DNA of 64,000 nucleotides from Rana temporaria. Its lineage: Eukaryota; Chordata; Amphibia; Anura; Ranidae. Under the pieces are notes generated by a model. The model did not search any database and had not been told where the DNA came from. It saw only the letters and a list, made by a program, of their open reading frames with translations. The DNA is taken from NCBI RefSeq assembly GCF_905171775.1, contig NC_053496.1:177095928-177159927 (forward strand). Direction: 5' to 3'. Within the stretch, counting starts at the first letter, position 1. Every line of letters starts with the position of its first letter. Shown here one piece after another: positions 1 through 9,731 of the stretch. A program made the position numbers and the translations under genes.

Positions 1-1948
1 TCAAAATTGAGATTAAAAAGGAAGAAGAAGAAGAGCCGCTGGTGAGTGGAGATCAGCAGTCTATGGAGGGGGGAAGTCTTCAGTATTCCCGGGATTCCAC
101 ACCGGAAGATCAAAGCATCCCTCATCATCATCAGGTAGAAAGAACTGAGCTATAGAACTCAAAAGTTATTCTAAACTATGAAATAACTTTCTTATAGATA
201 TTTTTTTAATATTGAACTTAATTTTTTCATTTTGGGGTTCAGGATAAATTAGGAAAATACATCAAAATTGAGGTTAAAAGGGAAGAAGAAGAGGCGTTGG
301 TGAGTGGAGATCAGAAGTCTATGGAGGAGATGACCATGAAAAGTGACCAGGAGGAATCTTCTCTTTATATCAACAGAAGTAAGTAATAATCACTGAATGC
401 AGAAATGTTCACATTTTACTTTTTTCTTCTATGAGTACAAAAGATGAATTTAAATAATTGCAATGTGAAGATACTGTACACCATATGAAAGGTCCATCTC
501 CATTCCTCAATATAATGTCATGTTCCCAACAAATGAGGAGGAGATGATGTATCTTTATCTGGTTTGTATTGATATTTTATGTTATGATTGCCCCCAATTC
601 CAGAGATACTGTAGAGTGTTAGACCAACATACTGTATATGACTAATGAATGAAAGGAATGAAGAATTCTAATAACATTTAAACATTGATATCCAACAGGA
701 GGACACTATGTCCTGAGTAACGTATCTTCAGAATGTAAAGAAGAAGAAAATTCCACCACACAACGTTCTCCAGGAGAAAATCCCACCACACAACATTCTC
801 CAGGAGAAAATCCCACCACACAACGTTCTCCAGGAGAAAATCCCACCACACAACATTCTCCAGGAGAAAATCCCATCACACAACGTTCTCCAGGAGAAAA
901 TCCCACCACACAACATTCTCCAGGAGAAAATCCCACCACACAACGTTCTCCAGGAGTGACTCGCATTACACAAATAATACATCATGGAACTTATCATATG
1001 GAGAGATCCTGGGATTTCTCTGATCCTGAGGATTCTTCTGAGGATCCACATACTATTATTTTTGAATCTCACAGTACAGATAAATCAACAGATCCATCTA
1101 ATCCCGAGGAATCTTCCTTGAACCATGAAGGGTCTCGCACAGGAGAACATTCCTTGTCATCTACAGTGTCTGAGAATTCTTCCAAAGAAACCAGAGAGCC
1201 TCTTACACACCAGAAAAGTCGTAAGAGGAGTGGGCGTACTTTCTCATGTGCAGAGTGCGGGAGATGTTTTAATGAGAAAACAAACTTTCTCAGTCACCAG
1301 AGAATTCACACTGGCGAGCGTCCGTTCTCGTGTTCGCACTGTGGTAAAGGCTTCACTCAGAAAGGAAACCTTCTCATACATCAGAGAGTTCACACAGGCG
1401 AGCGTTCTTTCCCATGTTCAGAGTGCGGCAAACGTTTTACTGACAAAAGAATCCTTCTTAATCACCACAGAATTCACACAGGTGAGCATCCCTTTTCATG
1501 TTCAGAGTGCGGGAAATGTTTTATTAATAAAGGAGAACTTATTAATCACCAAAGAATTCACACAGGTGAGCGTCCCTTCTTATGTTCACACTGTGGTAAA
1601 GATTTCTCTCAGAGAGGAAACCTTCTATTACATCAGAGAACTCACACAGGTAAGCGTCCTTTTTCATGTTCAGAGTGCGGGAAAGGTTTCATTCAGAAGA
1701 GACACCTTGTTAATCACCAAAGAATTCACACCGGCGAACGCCCTTTTTCATGTTCAGAGTGCGGGAAATGTTTCAGCGAAAAAGGAAACCTTCTTCAACA
1801 CCAGAGAATTCACACGGGCAAACGTCTATATTCATGTTCAGAGTGCGGGAAAACTTTTGTTCTGAAAGGAGGACTTCTTCGACACCAGAGAGTTCACACG
1901 GATGAACAAAGGAAACCTTCTCCATCTTTTGAAAATTCACATGGGTGA
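1..1948 (+). CDS. ZF gene unit A, 3' part (gene runs in from the left)
   Basis: Three exons are visible. Exon 1-134 is cut by the window edge (acidic IKIEIKKEEEE-type segment ending IPHHHQ before GTAGAAAG). Exon 243-378 follows an AG and ends in phase 1 before GTAAGT. The terminal exon is 699-1948. Splice phases join without a stop: the codon split across the last junction reads A|GA. The acidic exons repeat the pattern IKxE-VKxEEEE-xLVSGDQ(Q/K)SME, which resembles the finger-associated boxes of Xenopus ZF proteins (family knowledge). Any KRAB exon would lie outside the window. The predicted product is a nuclear DNA-binding transcription regulator. The reading frame ends early in a frameshifted finger region compared with its paralogues, so this copy may be a decaying gene, though 8 fingers remain open. 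Confidence 0.8.
699..1948 (+). CDS. Unit A terminal exon, 8 C2H2 fingers
   Basis: The exon starts after the acceptor CCAACAG and reads GHYVLSNVSSECKEEE, then seven copies of the ENPTTQRSPG decapeptide, then a conserved spacer (VTRITQIIHH, SWDFSDPEDSSEDPH). Eight fingers of the form C-x2-C-x12-H-x3-H follow, joined by TGERPF-type linkers. Helix residues at -1,2,3,6 read ETNS, QGNI, DRIN, NGEN, QGNL, QRHN, EGNQ and LGGR, so nearly every finger differs from its paralogues at contact positions. The spacer is longer than in units B-F (it includes RTGEHSLSSTVSENSSK). The frame leaves the family pattern after HTDEQ and stops at 1948. Confidence 0.88.
746..955 (+). repeat. Coding 30-bp tandem repeat, 7 copies (unit A)
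   Basis: Seven in-frame 30-bp units encode ENPTTQRSPG or ENPTTQHSPG. R and H alternate because of a C/T difference at a CpG (CGTT versus CATT). Low-complexity and probably disordered, between the acidic exons and the fingers. Confidence 0.9.
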
Positions 1949-2118
1949 GCGTCCTTATTATTGTGTAGAATGCAGGAAATCTTTCCCTCAGATAGATACA
2001 ATTTCTTATACACCAGAGAAGTCCCACGGGGGATCGTCCTTATGCATGTTCAGAGTGCAGGAAATGCTTAAGTCAAAAAAGTGCTTTTGATCAACACCAG
2101 GGAATTCACATGGACTAA
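1949..2118 (+). pseudogene. Broken distal fingers of unit A
   Basis: Past the stop at 1948 two further fingers can be read in other frames. One begins GERPYYCVECRKSF but has Tyr in place of the first zinc His. The other begins DRPYACSECRKCL and ends in the family terminus GIHMD with a stop at 2116-2118, as in units B-D. Two frame changes separate them: one near 1900 in the linker and one near 2030. The ancestral unit A therefore had about ten fingers and lost its last two. Confidence 0.75.
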
Positions 2119-2737
2119 CCACCTTTTTTATGTTTAGACAGACCAATGGGGAGTGTGAGATCGTGTGTCCTTCCTTATAGTCAGAATGTATAAAATGTTT
2201 CTGTTAAAGAAAATCACTTCTTGGATCCCAGAATATTCACAAAGACTAATAACATTTTTGTGTTCATATTGGCTTATTTGGAGGCGTGGCCAAAGTACAT
2301 TGTACTATGATGTCATAGTTATAGATCTGCAGGGATTGAATTATAGTAATACGATCCTCTAAACAATGCTGACTTGGTCCCGCACTCACACAGGCCCCAG
2401 CATAGAGTACGACAACCCATGGACCATATTTTTTATTGGTTGCTATTAGCCAATATACTGTACATCTTTTTTGCTTTACTGAAGGAACTAACTTTTTATT
2501 GGACCGACTAAAGTATAATTATTTTTAAATTGGATTTTTCTTTTACTTCAGCTATGTAAGATTTAATTTAGATTATTTATTGTGTTTTATTAATGTAATC
2601 CGATTTTCTATAATAAACAAGAAAGCTCTACTCTACAATATTCTGAGTCATTTTCTACAAATGAACATCATTTTTAGATTATGGGTGATTGGAATGTGCT
2701 TAATTCATAGAGAGTCTTCCATTGGTGTTATATTAGT
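1949..2737 (+). promoter_or_regulatory. Unit A 3' UTR with poly(A) signal
   Basis: This tract is conserved downstream of units A, B, C, E and F (and partly D). It includes a GGAGGCGTGGCCAAA segment and a single AATAAA at 2612-2617. Its conservation across paralogues, position and polyadenylation signal make it the likely 3' UTR and cleavage region. Confidence 0.6.
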
Positions 2738-3910
2738 GAGATTTGGGAGTCTAGAAGGTGCAGTTTCAGAAAGTCCAGAAGGTCCAGTTCCAGATGATCC
2801 AGAAGGGCCAGTTCCAGAGAGCCCAGGGGGTCCAGTTTCAGAGGATCCAGGAGGTCCAGTCACAGAGAGTCCAGGAGGTCCAGTTCCAGAGCGTTTTGAA
2901 GGTCCAGTTCTAGAGAGCCCAGTGGGTTCAAGTTCCAGAGAGTCCAGTTCCAGAGAGTTTCGAAGGTCTAGTTCCAGAGAGCCCAGGGGGTCCAGCTCCA
3001 GAGAATTCAGAAGGTCCAGTTTCAGATGATCCATGAGGTCCAGTTCCAGATGATCCAGGAGGTCCAGTTCCAGAGAGTCCAGAAGGTGCAGTTCCAGAGA
3101 GTCCAGAAGGTCCAGTTCCAGAGAGTCCAGAAGGTCCAGTTCCAGAGAGTCCAGAAGGTCCAGTTCCAGAGAGTCCAGAAGGTCCAGTTCCAGAGAGTCC
3201 AAAAGGTCCAGTTCCAGGGAGACAAGAAGGTCCAGTTCCAGAGAGCCAAGAGGGTCCAGTTCCAGAGAGCCAAGAAGGTCCAGTTCCAGAGAGTGCAGAA
3301 GGTCCAGTCTCAGAGGATCCATGGGGTCCAGTTCCAGAGAGTCCAAAGGGCCCAGTTCTAAAACGATCTAGAAGGTCCAAGTTCAGAGAGTCCAGAAAGT
3401 CAAGTTCCAGAGGATCCTGAAGGTCCAGTTCCAGAGTATCCCTGAGGTCCCATTCCAGAGTATCCAGGAGATCCAGTTCCAGAGATTCCAGAAGGTCCAG
3501 TTCCAGAGAGTCCAGAAGGTCCAGTTCCAGAGAGTCCAGAAGGTCCAGTTCCAGAGAGTCCAGAAGGTCCAGTTCCAGAGAGTCCAGAAGGTCCAGTTCC
3601 AGAGAGTCCAGAAGGTCCAGTTCCAGAGAGTCCAGAAGGTCCAGTTCCAGAGAGTCAGAAGGTCCAGTTCAAGAGGATCCATGAGGTCCAGTTTCAGAGA
3701 GTCCAGGAGGTCCAGTTTCAGAGGATTCAGAAGGTCCAGTTCCAGAGGATCTATGAGGTCCAGTCCCAGAGGATCCATGAGGTCCAGTCAAAAAGGTTCA
3801 GTTCCAAAGGATCTAGAAGTTCCAGTTTCAGAGAGTCCAGAAGGTCCAGTTTCATAAGGTATAGTTCCAGAGCATCCATGAGGTCCAGTTCCAGAGTATT
3901 CATGAGTTTC
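2738..3910. repeat. 24-bp minisatellite downstream of unit A
   Basis: About 45 imperfect copies of a 24-bp unit reading GGTCCAGTTCCAGAG plus AGTCCAGAA. One frame encodes GPVPESPE; another encodes Ser/Arg repeats. Because 24 is divisible by 3 all frames stay open for long runs, which explains several long ORFs on both strands. The core around 3080-3220 and 3480-3650 is nearly perfect, so it expanded recently. Confidence 0.9.
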
Positions 3911-4469
3911 AGTTCAAAATGTGTGCCAGCTAATATTCTATCCTATAAGGATACATGGAGCCACTACAAATGCCACATAGAATATTTCAATCGCTGCCAC
4001 CTTGGTTTTTCTGAAAACAGAAAAACAAACAAGGCGCCTCTAAGTGCAGAAATATAAAACTTTTAATATCCCCTAAAGGGGTTAAAAACACTTACAGATG
4101 GTGGATGAAACAGGCATGTAGCAGGTAAGATGTGTCCAGAAGGTGTTCCAGTGGCAGGGCAGTCCCAGTCTGATGATAGAGCTTCCAGGGAAGTCCACAA
4201 GATAACAGCCAACTTGTGCTGTGAGTGTTTAGGGAACACAATGGTGCTGGAGCCTGGGGATGATGTCAGAGGAAGCGAGACAAGAACCAGCATGAAACAC
4301 AAACAGGAAGAGGACAGGAAGTGTGTCATAGACACATATGACACACTTTCTGTCCTCTTCAGAGTGTCTTTCTGGAAGAGGCCCCGAGAACAGGCATTGC
4401 CATTCCTTGTTGAGGCGTCTGGAGGACTGGAGTTGAGAAACACTGGTCTAGAAGACAATCTCTTCACAT
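3911..4469. other. Intergenic: conserved 3' flank piece plus unassigned sequence
   Basis: 3918-4020 matches the tract after the minisatellite in the other units (GGATACATGGAGCCACTAC and following). The part from 4090 to about 4350 is not recognised and an ORF there has no family features. 4360-4450 ends like the right half of the hAT element seen intact at 15672-15847 (GAGAAACACTG then GTCTAGAA). Confidence 0.5.
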
Positions 4470-5100
4470 AATAAATACATTCAAATTTTTTGTTATGATC
4501 AGTGAGGACAGTTATAGGACTAAAGGATGCTTAGCACTTTTCCAGTAGATACCTCCACTCGGAAAATGCTTCCCTAATTGCTAGCAATCTCTTATTTCCT
4601 CTAAGAGACGAGAGAAAAACAGACATAGATGGTGCATCTTTTTCCAGTTCATTGAGAAAGAATAGCTCCCACAGCAGAACCTAAAGCATCAACTTCCATG
4701 ATGAAAGGTAGTTTGGGATCCGGATGTACCAGTATTGGCGCAGAAGAAAAAAGGGTCTTTAGTTTATCGCTTCTCTGTCCGGAACCACACCATCCAAAGA
4801 CCCCTTAGCTTTCCCATTCACTTTTTGTAGCTTAGAGTAGGGTAAAACATCAGGCAGTTTATTAGAACCAGAATACAAGTCTTATATACAGTTAAAGAGG
4901 AGGTAACCAGAAATATAAATTAACATGAGCTAATTAACTAATCCCATAACGCAGCCGATGTGGCTCCCTAACTACAATGCACATTGTAACGGGAGGGCCC
5001 AGAAGCTTTTACAAAATATGAGCCAGAACATAATGGACATTAAGAATATCTTGAAATATTACTGTTTGTTGATTCTGAACCCAACAGGTCAATTGAAAGA
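4470..5100 (-). mobile_element. Ty3/gypsy pol fragment (RNase H region)
   Basis: Read on the minus strand, 4600-4780 encodes a degraded RNase H start of a Ty3/gypsy reverse transcriptase (APILVHPDP...VDASGSAVGA pattern, with stops and frame changes). The same debris recurs at 15880-16310, 28975-29530, 46200-46560 and 59946-60219. 4900-5100 is shared with 29345-29530. Not functional. Confidence 0.7.
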
Positions 5101-5644
5101 GTGACTCATTCAATATGGGAACATAGACTGTTAGGGGTTAATATCGTCTGCTACTGTGATGTAAATGAAGTATGGCTCCTAAGAACCTTTCATTGTGTTA
5201 TGCTAATTGACATTGTATTGTGTGAAAGTTCTATTGATGATAGATGTGTGTTGTGAGTTAGCACAGTCTAAAGGTCAGATGTCTGACTTGTCAGCTGTAG
5301 TTAATTAGCTCATGTGGATTATGTCAGAGTTGGAGTCAGAATGTCTGACTAAAGGAATGTGTATTGAGGGGGGCTCGTTAGGAACCATTGTATAATGTTG
5401 TGGGTGGAGTTGAGTCATTGTCCATTTGATTAATGCAGTATTATTTTTGTGTATATAAGAGCCTGTTTTCTCAATAAAGAGGGTCTATTCGTTTTGAACC
5501 AGAGAACAGAGCTGTGTGTCTCGTTTCTGAAGGAATCCGTATGGGTCGTGTTCACCGGATTGTGGAGTGTCGATAAGCTGTCTTGGGTTCGGAATGGAAT
5601 ATCTTAAACGGCGTTAACCCCTGTCCCATTTGGGGTTCCGTTAC
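5101..5644 (+). mobile_element. Solo retroviral-type LTR
   Basis: This block matches 31514-32045. It carries a TATA box (TATATAA, 5452-5458), AATAAA (5473-5478) and a following TGTGTCTCGTTTC stretch as in an R/U5 region. Sequence on both sides is minus-strand gypsy pol, so the LTR inserted into the gypsy remnant. No internal viral genes are visible, so this is probably a solo LTR of an endogenous retrovirus-like element. The outer limits are approximate. Confidence 0.6.
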
Positions 5645-5800
5645 ACACATTATCATACATATCAACACAAAACTCCTTTATACAATTTCTCCAGTTGGAT
5701 GTAAAGGTAATTATTTCTTAGTCTTGTGAAGACAATGCCGACATGCTTGAGATGTTCCTTAAAGTTATCAGAAAAAATTAGAATAACATCCAGTCCAAGT
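5645..5800 (-). mobile_element. Ty3/gypsy reverse-transcriptase fragment
   Basis: On the minus strand this reads as the segment after the catalytic box (ILIFSDNFEEHLKHV-like, then LYIQLEK). It matches 60790-60900. It is joined directly to a LINE ORF2 fragment. Confidence 0.6.
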
Positions 5801-6130
5801 TGAAGAGGCCTTCATAAAAGGATCTGACCTCCGCTGGCATATCCGAATTAGTATGAAGCTTCTGCCCTGAGGAGCCCATGATATGGGGGATGTAGGTTTT
5901 TGTACGCGGGGACCTCACTGCGCCCGCGCCAACAACGTACCCGGTTCGTTAGAAAATTCGTACATTGCACATGCCAGTTTTTGCTTCGTTTTGTGATATA
6001 GGAGCGTGCGGAGCTGTTCACGTACATTAAGAAGATCCTGATATGTGGTACGAGAAAGGCTGGCCTTACGGTAGCACTCCAGACTATGCATTCAAGCAAA
6101 AAGTTCTTTCCCTCTTAAAATAAGCTCCTA
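5801..6130 (-). mobile_element. Tx1/L1 LINE ORF2 fragment
   Basis: The minus strand carries pieces of the segment between endonuclease and reverse transcriptase of Tx1-type L1 ORF2: LHSLE..HKASLARTTYQDL, then NKPGTLLAWALRG, then an FRSFYEGL-like end. A better preserved copy is at 60900-61230. Frames are broken, so this is dead. Confidence 0.6.
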
Positions 6131-6209
6131 TTCTGATCAATGCACCCCGTACCACTGTGTTGTGAGCCTCCCAGATGAAGTGGGGGGGGGGGGGGGGTGC
6201 ATGCCACGC

Positions 6210-6396
6210 TTTCACATATTTATTTTTAAAAAATTTGGAAACCATTTATCATTTTTCTTCTACTTCACAATTATGTGCCACTTTGTGTTGGTCTATCACA
6301 TAAAAGCCCAAAAAACAAGATTTCTGTTTTTGGTTGTAACATGACAAAATGTGGAAAATGTCAAGGGGTATGAATACTTTTTCAAGGCACTGTATA
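6210..6396. mobile_element. Tc1-like transposon end
   Basis: AT-rich block ending in GAATACTTTTTCAAGGCACTGTA, the typical inner-to-outer sequence of a Tc1/mariner terminal repeat. The same end occurs at 17240-17395, 22338-22370, 33592-33776, 48408-48440 and 61720-61900, always just before the conserved upstream module, so it was copied with the array. Confidence 0.55.
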
Positions 6397-6408
6397 TATA
6401 CAATTATA

Positions 6409-6410
6409 TA

Positions 6411-6446
<36 letters not shown>
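6409..6446. repeat. (GT)n microsatellite
   Basis: Uninterrupted GT dinucleotides directly after the Tc1-like end. The matching tract is shorter in the other upstream modules, as expected of a fast-mutating repeat. Confidence 0.9.
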
Positions 6447-6451
<5 letters not shown>

Positions 6452-6549
6452 TTTAATAGTAATACAATTTAATTTTTTTTATTATTATTATTTGGTTTGT
6501 ACATGAGGATAAAGATAACCAACAAAAAAAATAAATAAAAAATGTACAG

Positions 6550-6783
6550 AAAATGTAAACGTGCCGAGTTTTAATGTACGAATGAAGACTGCAGTATGTA
6601 TGAATGAAGGCTGCAGTATTTCAATTCTCCACAAGATGGTGATCTCACTCCTGAGCGTGGAACGCAAAGAAGGAAGTGATGTCATGTACGGACAGGAAGT
6701 GATGTAGGATAAAAGACAGGAAGTTCCAGAGGAGAGCTGACTTGTTAGGAAATAGCGTACAGTCGTCATTACTGGATCTTAAG
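6550..6783 (+). promoter_or_regulatory. Candidate promoter and noncoding exon 1 of unit B
   Basis: Part of a module repeated upstream of units B, C, D, E, F and once more near the right edge. It holds GGAAGTGATGTCA, a second GGAAGTGATGTA and GGAAGTTCC within about 70 bp: ETS-like GGAAGT sites with a CRE-like TGATGTCA. It ends at a plausible donor (CTTAAG|GTACAT, cut after 6783). Position and conservation suggest a promoter with a noncoding first exon. No TATA box is obvious. This is inference. Confidence 0.4.
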
Positions 6784-6799
6784 GTACATTTATTTTATT

Positions 6800-7865
6800 A
6801 TTTATTACAGGTACTTATATAACGTTTTCAATTTGCGCAGTGCTTTACATAAATATGTATATTGTACACTCACATCAGTCTCTGCCTCAAAGGAGCTTAC
6901 AATCCAAGGTCCCTAACTCACATTCATACACACACATACTAGGGATAATTTAGATCGGAGCCAATAAGCTACCAGCACGTTATTGGAGTGTTGGAGGAAA
7001 GCGGAGTACAGAGAGGAAGGAGAGCACATCCCGTTCCTCCACCGGGCTCTCTCCCCCTTTGTGTTGTTATCTGTACTTTTTCGGAACAAGTGAAAGCCGT
7101 CTAAGACACCCGCATGCATCCTACCAACTGATGAAGTCAGCAGTTGCTAAGGGCAGGTCGGGCGGCTGCAAAACTTTCAGATTTGCCGGTGTTCTGTCGG
7201 ATATTGTCCCTGCTGTGGAGAAGTGCCCGGGATGAACTGCGCATGCTAGAAGTGGGATTTAGAAATGGGCGTTTGTGTTTAGCAGGGGGGGATTTGTGCT
7301 AGGATGGGGGATTTTGCAGGTGGGGATATATATTACATGGGGCATTTTTTGGGGGGAGAGGTTGTGCTAGCAGGGGGGATGGGGGGATTTACAAGCTACT
7401 GACCACTTAACTCTATCTTACAAACTACATTTTCTGTCTTTTTTACACCGGGGGGCAGTGCGGTACAAAATGTGAATTCACGTATTTTTCCACACCTCAC
7501 AAAAATGCGTTGCCTTTTGCAGTTGCACCCAGACACCACTCATTTCTAATGGCACCCCCACTCATCCACCTATTGCATGTTTGTTTGCGATCACTTAAAC
7601 GCATGATACCGCAGTAACATGTATTATGGTGGAGCTCAATCCAAAAATCATGCCAGCATGTTTTTCACGTGTTTCACGAGCATGGAGCAGACTAATAAAA
7701 AAAGCAGAACAACGTCAAAAAAGCGCCTGGGCTCGGACGCACCTCCTTGTGTCAATGAGCCCTCATACGTCCATTTCTCAAAGACAACCTCTGGACATGA
7801 CGCTAATCACGTGCACTCAACTTCTTTGGTGGACCATGGTGAGGCCTGTTCTGAGTGGAACCCGT
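6800..7865. other. Conserved upstream module with SINE-like segment
   Basis: 6807-7020 resembles a dispersed vertebrate repeat (GCAGTGCTTTACAT..., GTTGGAGGAAAGCGGAGTA) and recurs in all six upstream modules. 7130-7865 is a further conserved tract (TGAAGTCAGCAGTTGCTAA, G-rich segment, CAACCTCTGGACATGACGC). No coding features were recognised; ORFs at 7619-7943 are not conserved in frame. Confidence 0.5.
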
Positions 7866-8282
7866 CCTGTTAAACCACTATATGGTATTGGCCATCGTGC
7901 TTCAGCTCAGTCTCAGGGTCTTGGCAATCTTCTTATAGCCTAGGTCATCTTTATGTAGAGCAACAATTCTTTTTTACAGATCCTCTGAGAGTTCTTTGCC
8001 ATGAGTTGCCATGTTGAACTTCCAGTGACCAGTATGAGAGAGTGAGAGCGATAACACCAAATGGAACACACCTGCTCCCCATTCACACCTGAGACCTTGT
8101 AACACTAACAAGTCACATGACACCGGGGAGGAAAAATGGCTAATTGGGCCCAATTTGAACAAGCTGTACACTCACTACTTTGCATTGTAGAAAAGCGTCA
8201 TTTATTCAGTGTTGTCACATGAAAAGATAGAAGAAAATATTTACAAAAATGTGAGGGGTGTACTTACTTTTGTGAGATACTG
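7866..8282 (-). mobile_element. Tc1-like transposon, 5' half, dead transposase start
   Basis: The outer terminal repeat at 8160-8282 reads CAGTATCTCACAAAAGTAAG on the minus strand, next to a TA. The transposase ATG is at 8012 and opens MATHGKELSEDL, hits a stop, then continues KRIVALHKDD...GYKKIAKTLRLS, the N-terminal helix-turn-helix start of Tc1 transposases. Another stop follows and the rest is missing. The element is a truncated fossil. Confidence 0.7.
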
Positions 8283-8405
8283 TACATGGTGATCTTTTTT
8301 TATATCTTTATTGGATTAAAGTACCATAATAAACATCTCTAATTGGGAGAACATTAACATATTTTAACGTATATTCCTTTTTCACTTACACATAGTATAA
8401 ATTTA

Positions 8406-9133
8406 GGGCCAGATCCACGAAGCGCGGCGCTTCTTTACGGCCGGCGTAGTGTATCTCAGATACACTACGCCGCCGTAACTTACAGCGTATTTCCCGTATT
8501 CTCAAAGAATTTGCGCCGTAAGTTACGGCGGCGTAGTGTATCTGTGTCGGCGTAATTCAAATGGATGAGATGGGGGCGTGTTTTATGCTAATACGTCTTG
8601 ACCCGACGTAAATTAAGTTTTTTTTTAACAGCGCATGCGCCGTCCGTGGGGGTATCCCAGTGCGCATGCTCCAAATTAACCCGCAACAAGCCAATGCTTT
8701 CGACGTGAACGTAATTCTATGCAAAGCCCTATTCGCGAACGACTTACGCAAACGACGTAAAATTTTCAAAATTCGACGCGGGAACGACGTCCATACTTAA
8801 CATTGAGTACGCCTCATATAGCAGGGGTAACTTTACGCAGGAAAAAGCCTTACGGAAACAACGTAAAAAAATGCGCCGGACGTACGTTTGCAGATTCGCG
8901 TATCTAGCTAATTTGCATACTCGACGCGGAAATCGACAGAAGCGCCACCTAGCGGCCAGCGTAAATATGCACCTAAGATCCGACGGCGTACTAAGACGTA
9001 CGCCAGTCGGATCGAGCCCTCATTCAGTCGTATCTTGTTTTGTAGATACAAAACAAAGATACGACGGGGGATCTTAGAAATTACGCGGCGTATCAATAGA
9101 TACGCCGGCGTAATTTCTTTGTGGACCTGGCCC
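8406..9133. mobile_element. Harbinger-like MITE (GGGCCAGATCC family), copy 1
   Basis: Terminal inverted repeats GGGCCAGATCCAC and GTGGACCTGGCCC flank a CpG-rich internal region full of short palindromes around TACGCCGGCG. No ORF of note. Related elements are at 10915-11582, 23991-24674 and 50037-50726. Copy 10915-11582 has a clean 3-bp target duplication, which points to the PIF/Harbinger class. Confidence 0.65.
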
Positions 9134-9731
9134 ATAATGTTTATACGTACTTCGTATTTTCTACTAAATTTATATACAAATAACAAATTAAATAAAACTA
9201 CGAAAAGAAAAAAACAAAAAACAGAAACCCCCCAGCATTAGATCCCGCCCCTCCTCAGTGAAAGAGGGGATGAAAGGAGAAAGACGGCAATGAGAAAAAA
9301 TGAAATAAAAATTCCCTGTGTTATACTTAAGGATGAACACTGTCTGATCATCTTCAAATCCTCATATTTGCAAAGAAATAGAAAGAAAATAAAAAATTCA
9401 GTGTTATATCTAAGGCTGAACCCCGTTCAACATGATGTTCTTCTCCCCCTGAAAGGGTAAATGTTAGGTTGTTCTTCCAGAACAGTCAAGGTTTGGTCCA
9501 AACTTTTTTAGAGGTCATCCCTAATATAGACATTACACATCCTGGTATAGTCCAAATAATTCTCAGTCTATCAACAGAGAAGAGTGTCCGATTTAGATCA
9601 TTAGGAGGTGAGGAGGATTCTGGGAGGGTCACGTGACTTCATCCTTATCTCTATAATTAAAACATTGTTCTATCTAGAAAGTTGAGGAGGATTCTACGAC
9701 GTCTTTATTGATGCTTACTTTCTTTCTATAG
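9134..9731. other. Upstream flank of unit B
   Basis: Conserved before the first recognised exon of B, D and F. At about 9598-9611 the string GGAG|GTGAGGAGGATTCTGG looks like an exon end and donor, and in frog ZF genes this donor follows the first coding exon. In D and F the frame leading to it contains stops, so no ATG exon can be supported here. Confidence 0.35.

Noticed and set aside
706..1072. Minus-strand ORFs (GGIFSWRTLC- or VVGFSPGE-like repeats), also near 12480, 19770, 26390, 40160 and 52750
   Set aside because: They are antisense shadows of the 30-bp coding repeat, whose length keeps all frames open.
2705..3778. Long ORFs through the minisatellite (LELDLLDS, RSSSRES and WNWTFWTL repeats), also 14421-14933 and 54530-55356
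   Set aside because: The 24-bp unit is a multiple of three so every frame stays open. Copy number varies and no splice or start context supports coding.
2738..3910. Possible CRISPR-like array
   Set aside because: The repeats are contiguous without spacers, and the context is a vertebrate genome.
7619..7943. ORFs in the conserved upstream tract (also 23675-23890 and 49615-50001)
   Set aside because: The copies differ by indels that change frame, so coding is not conserved.
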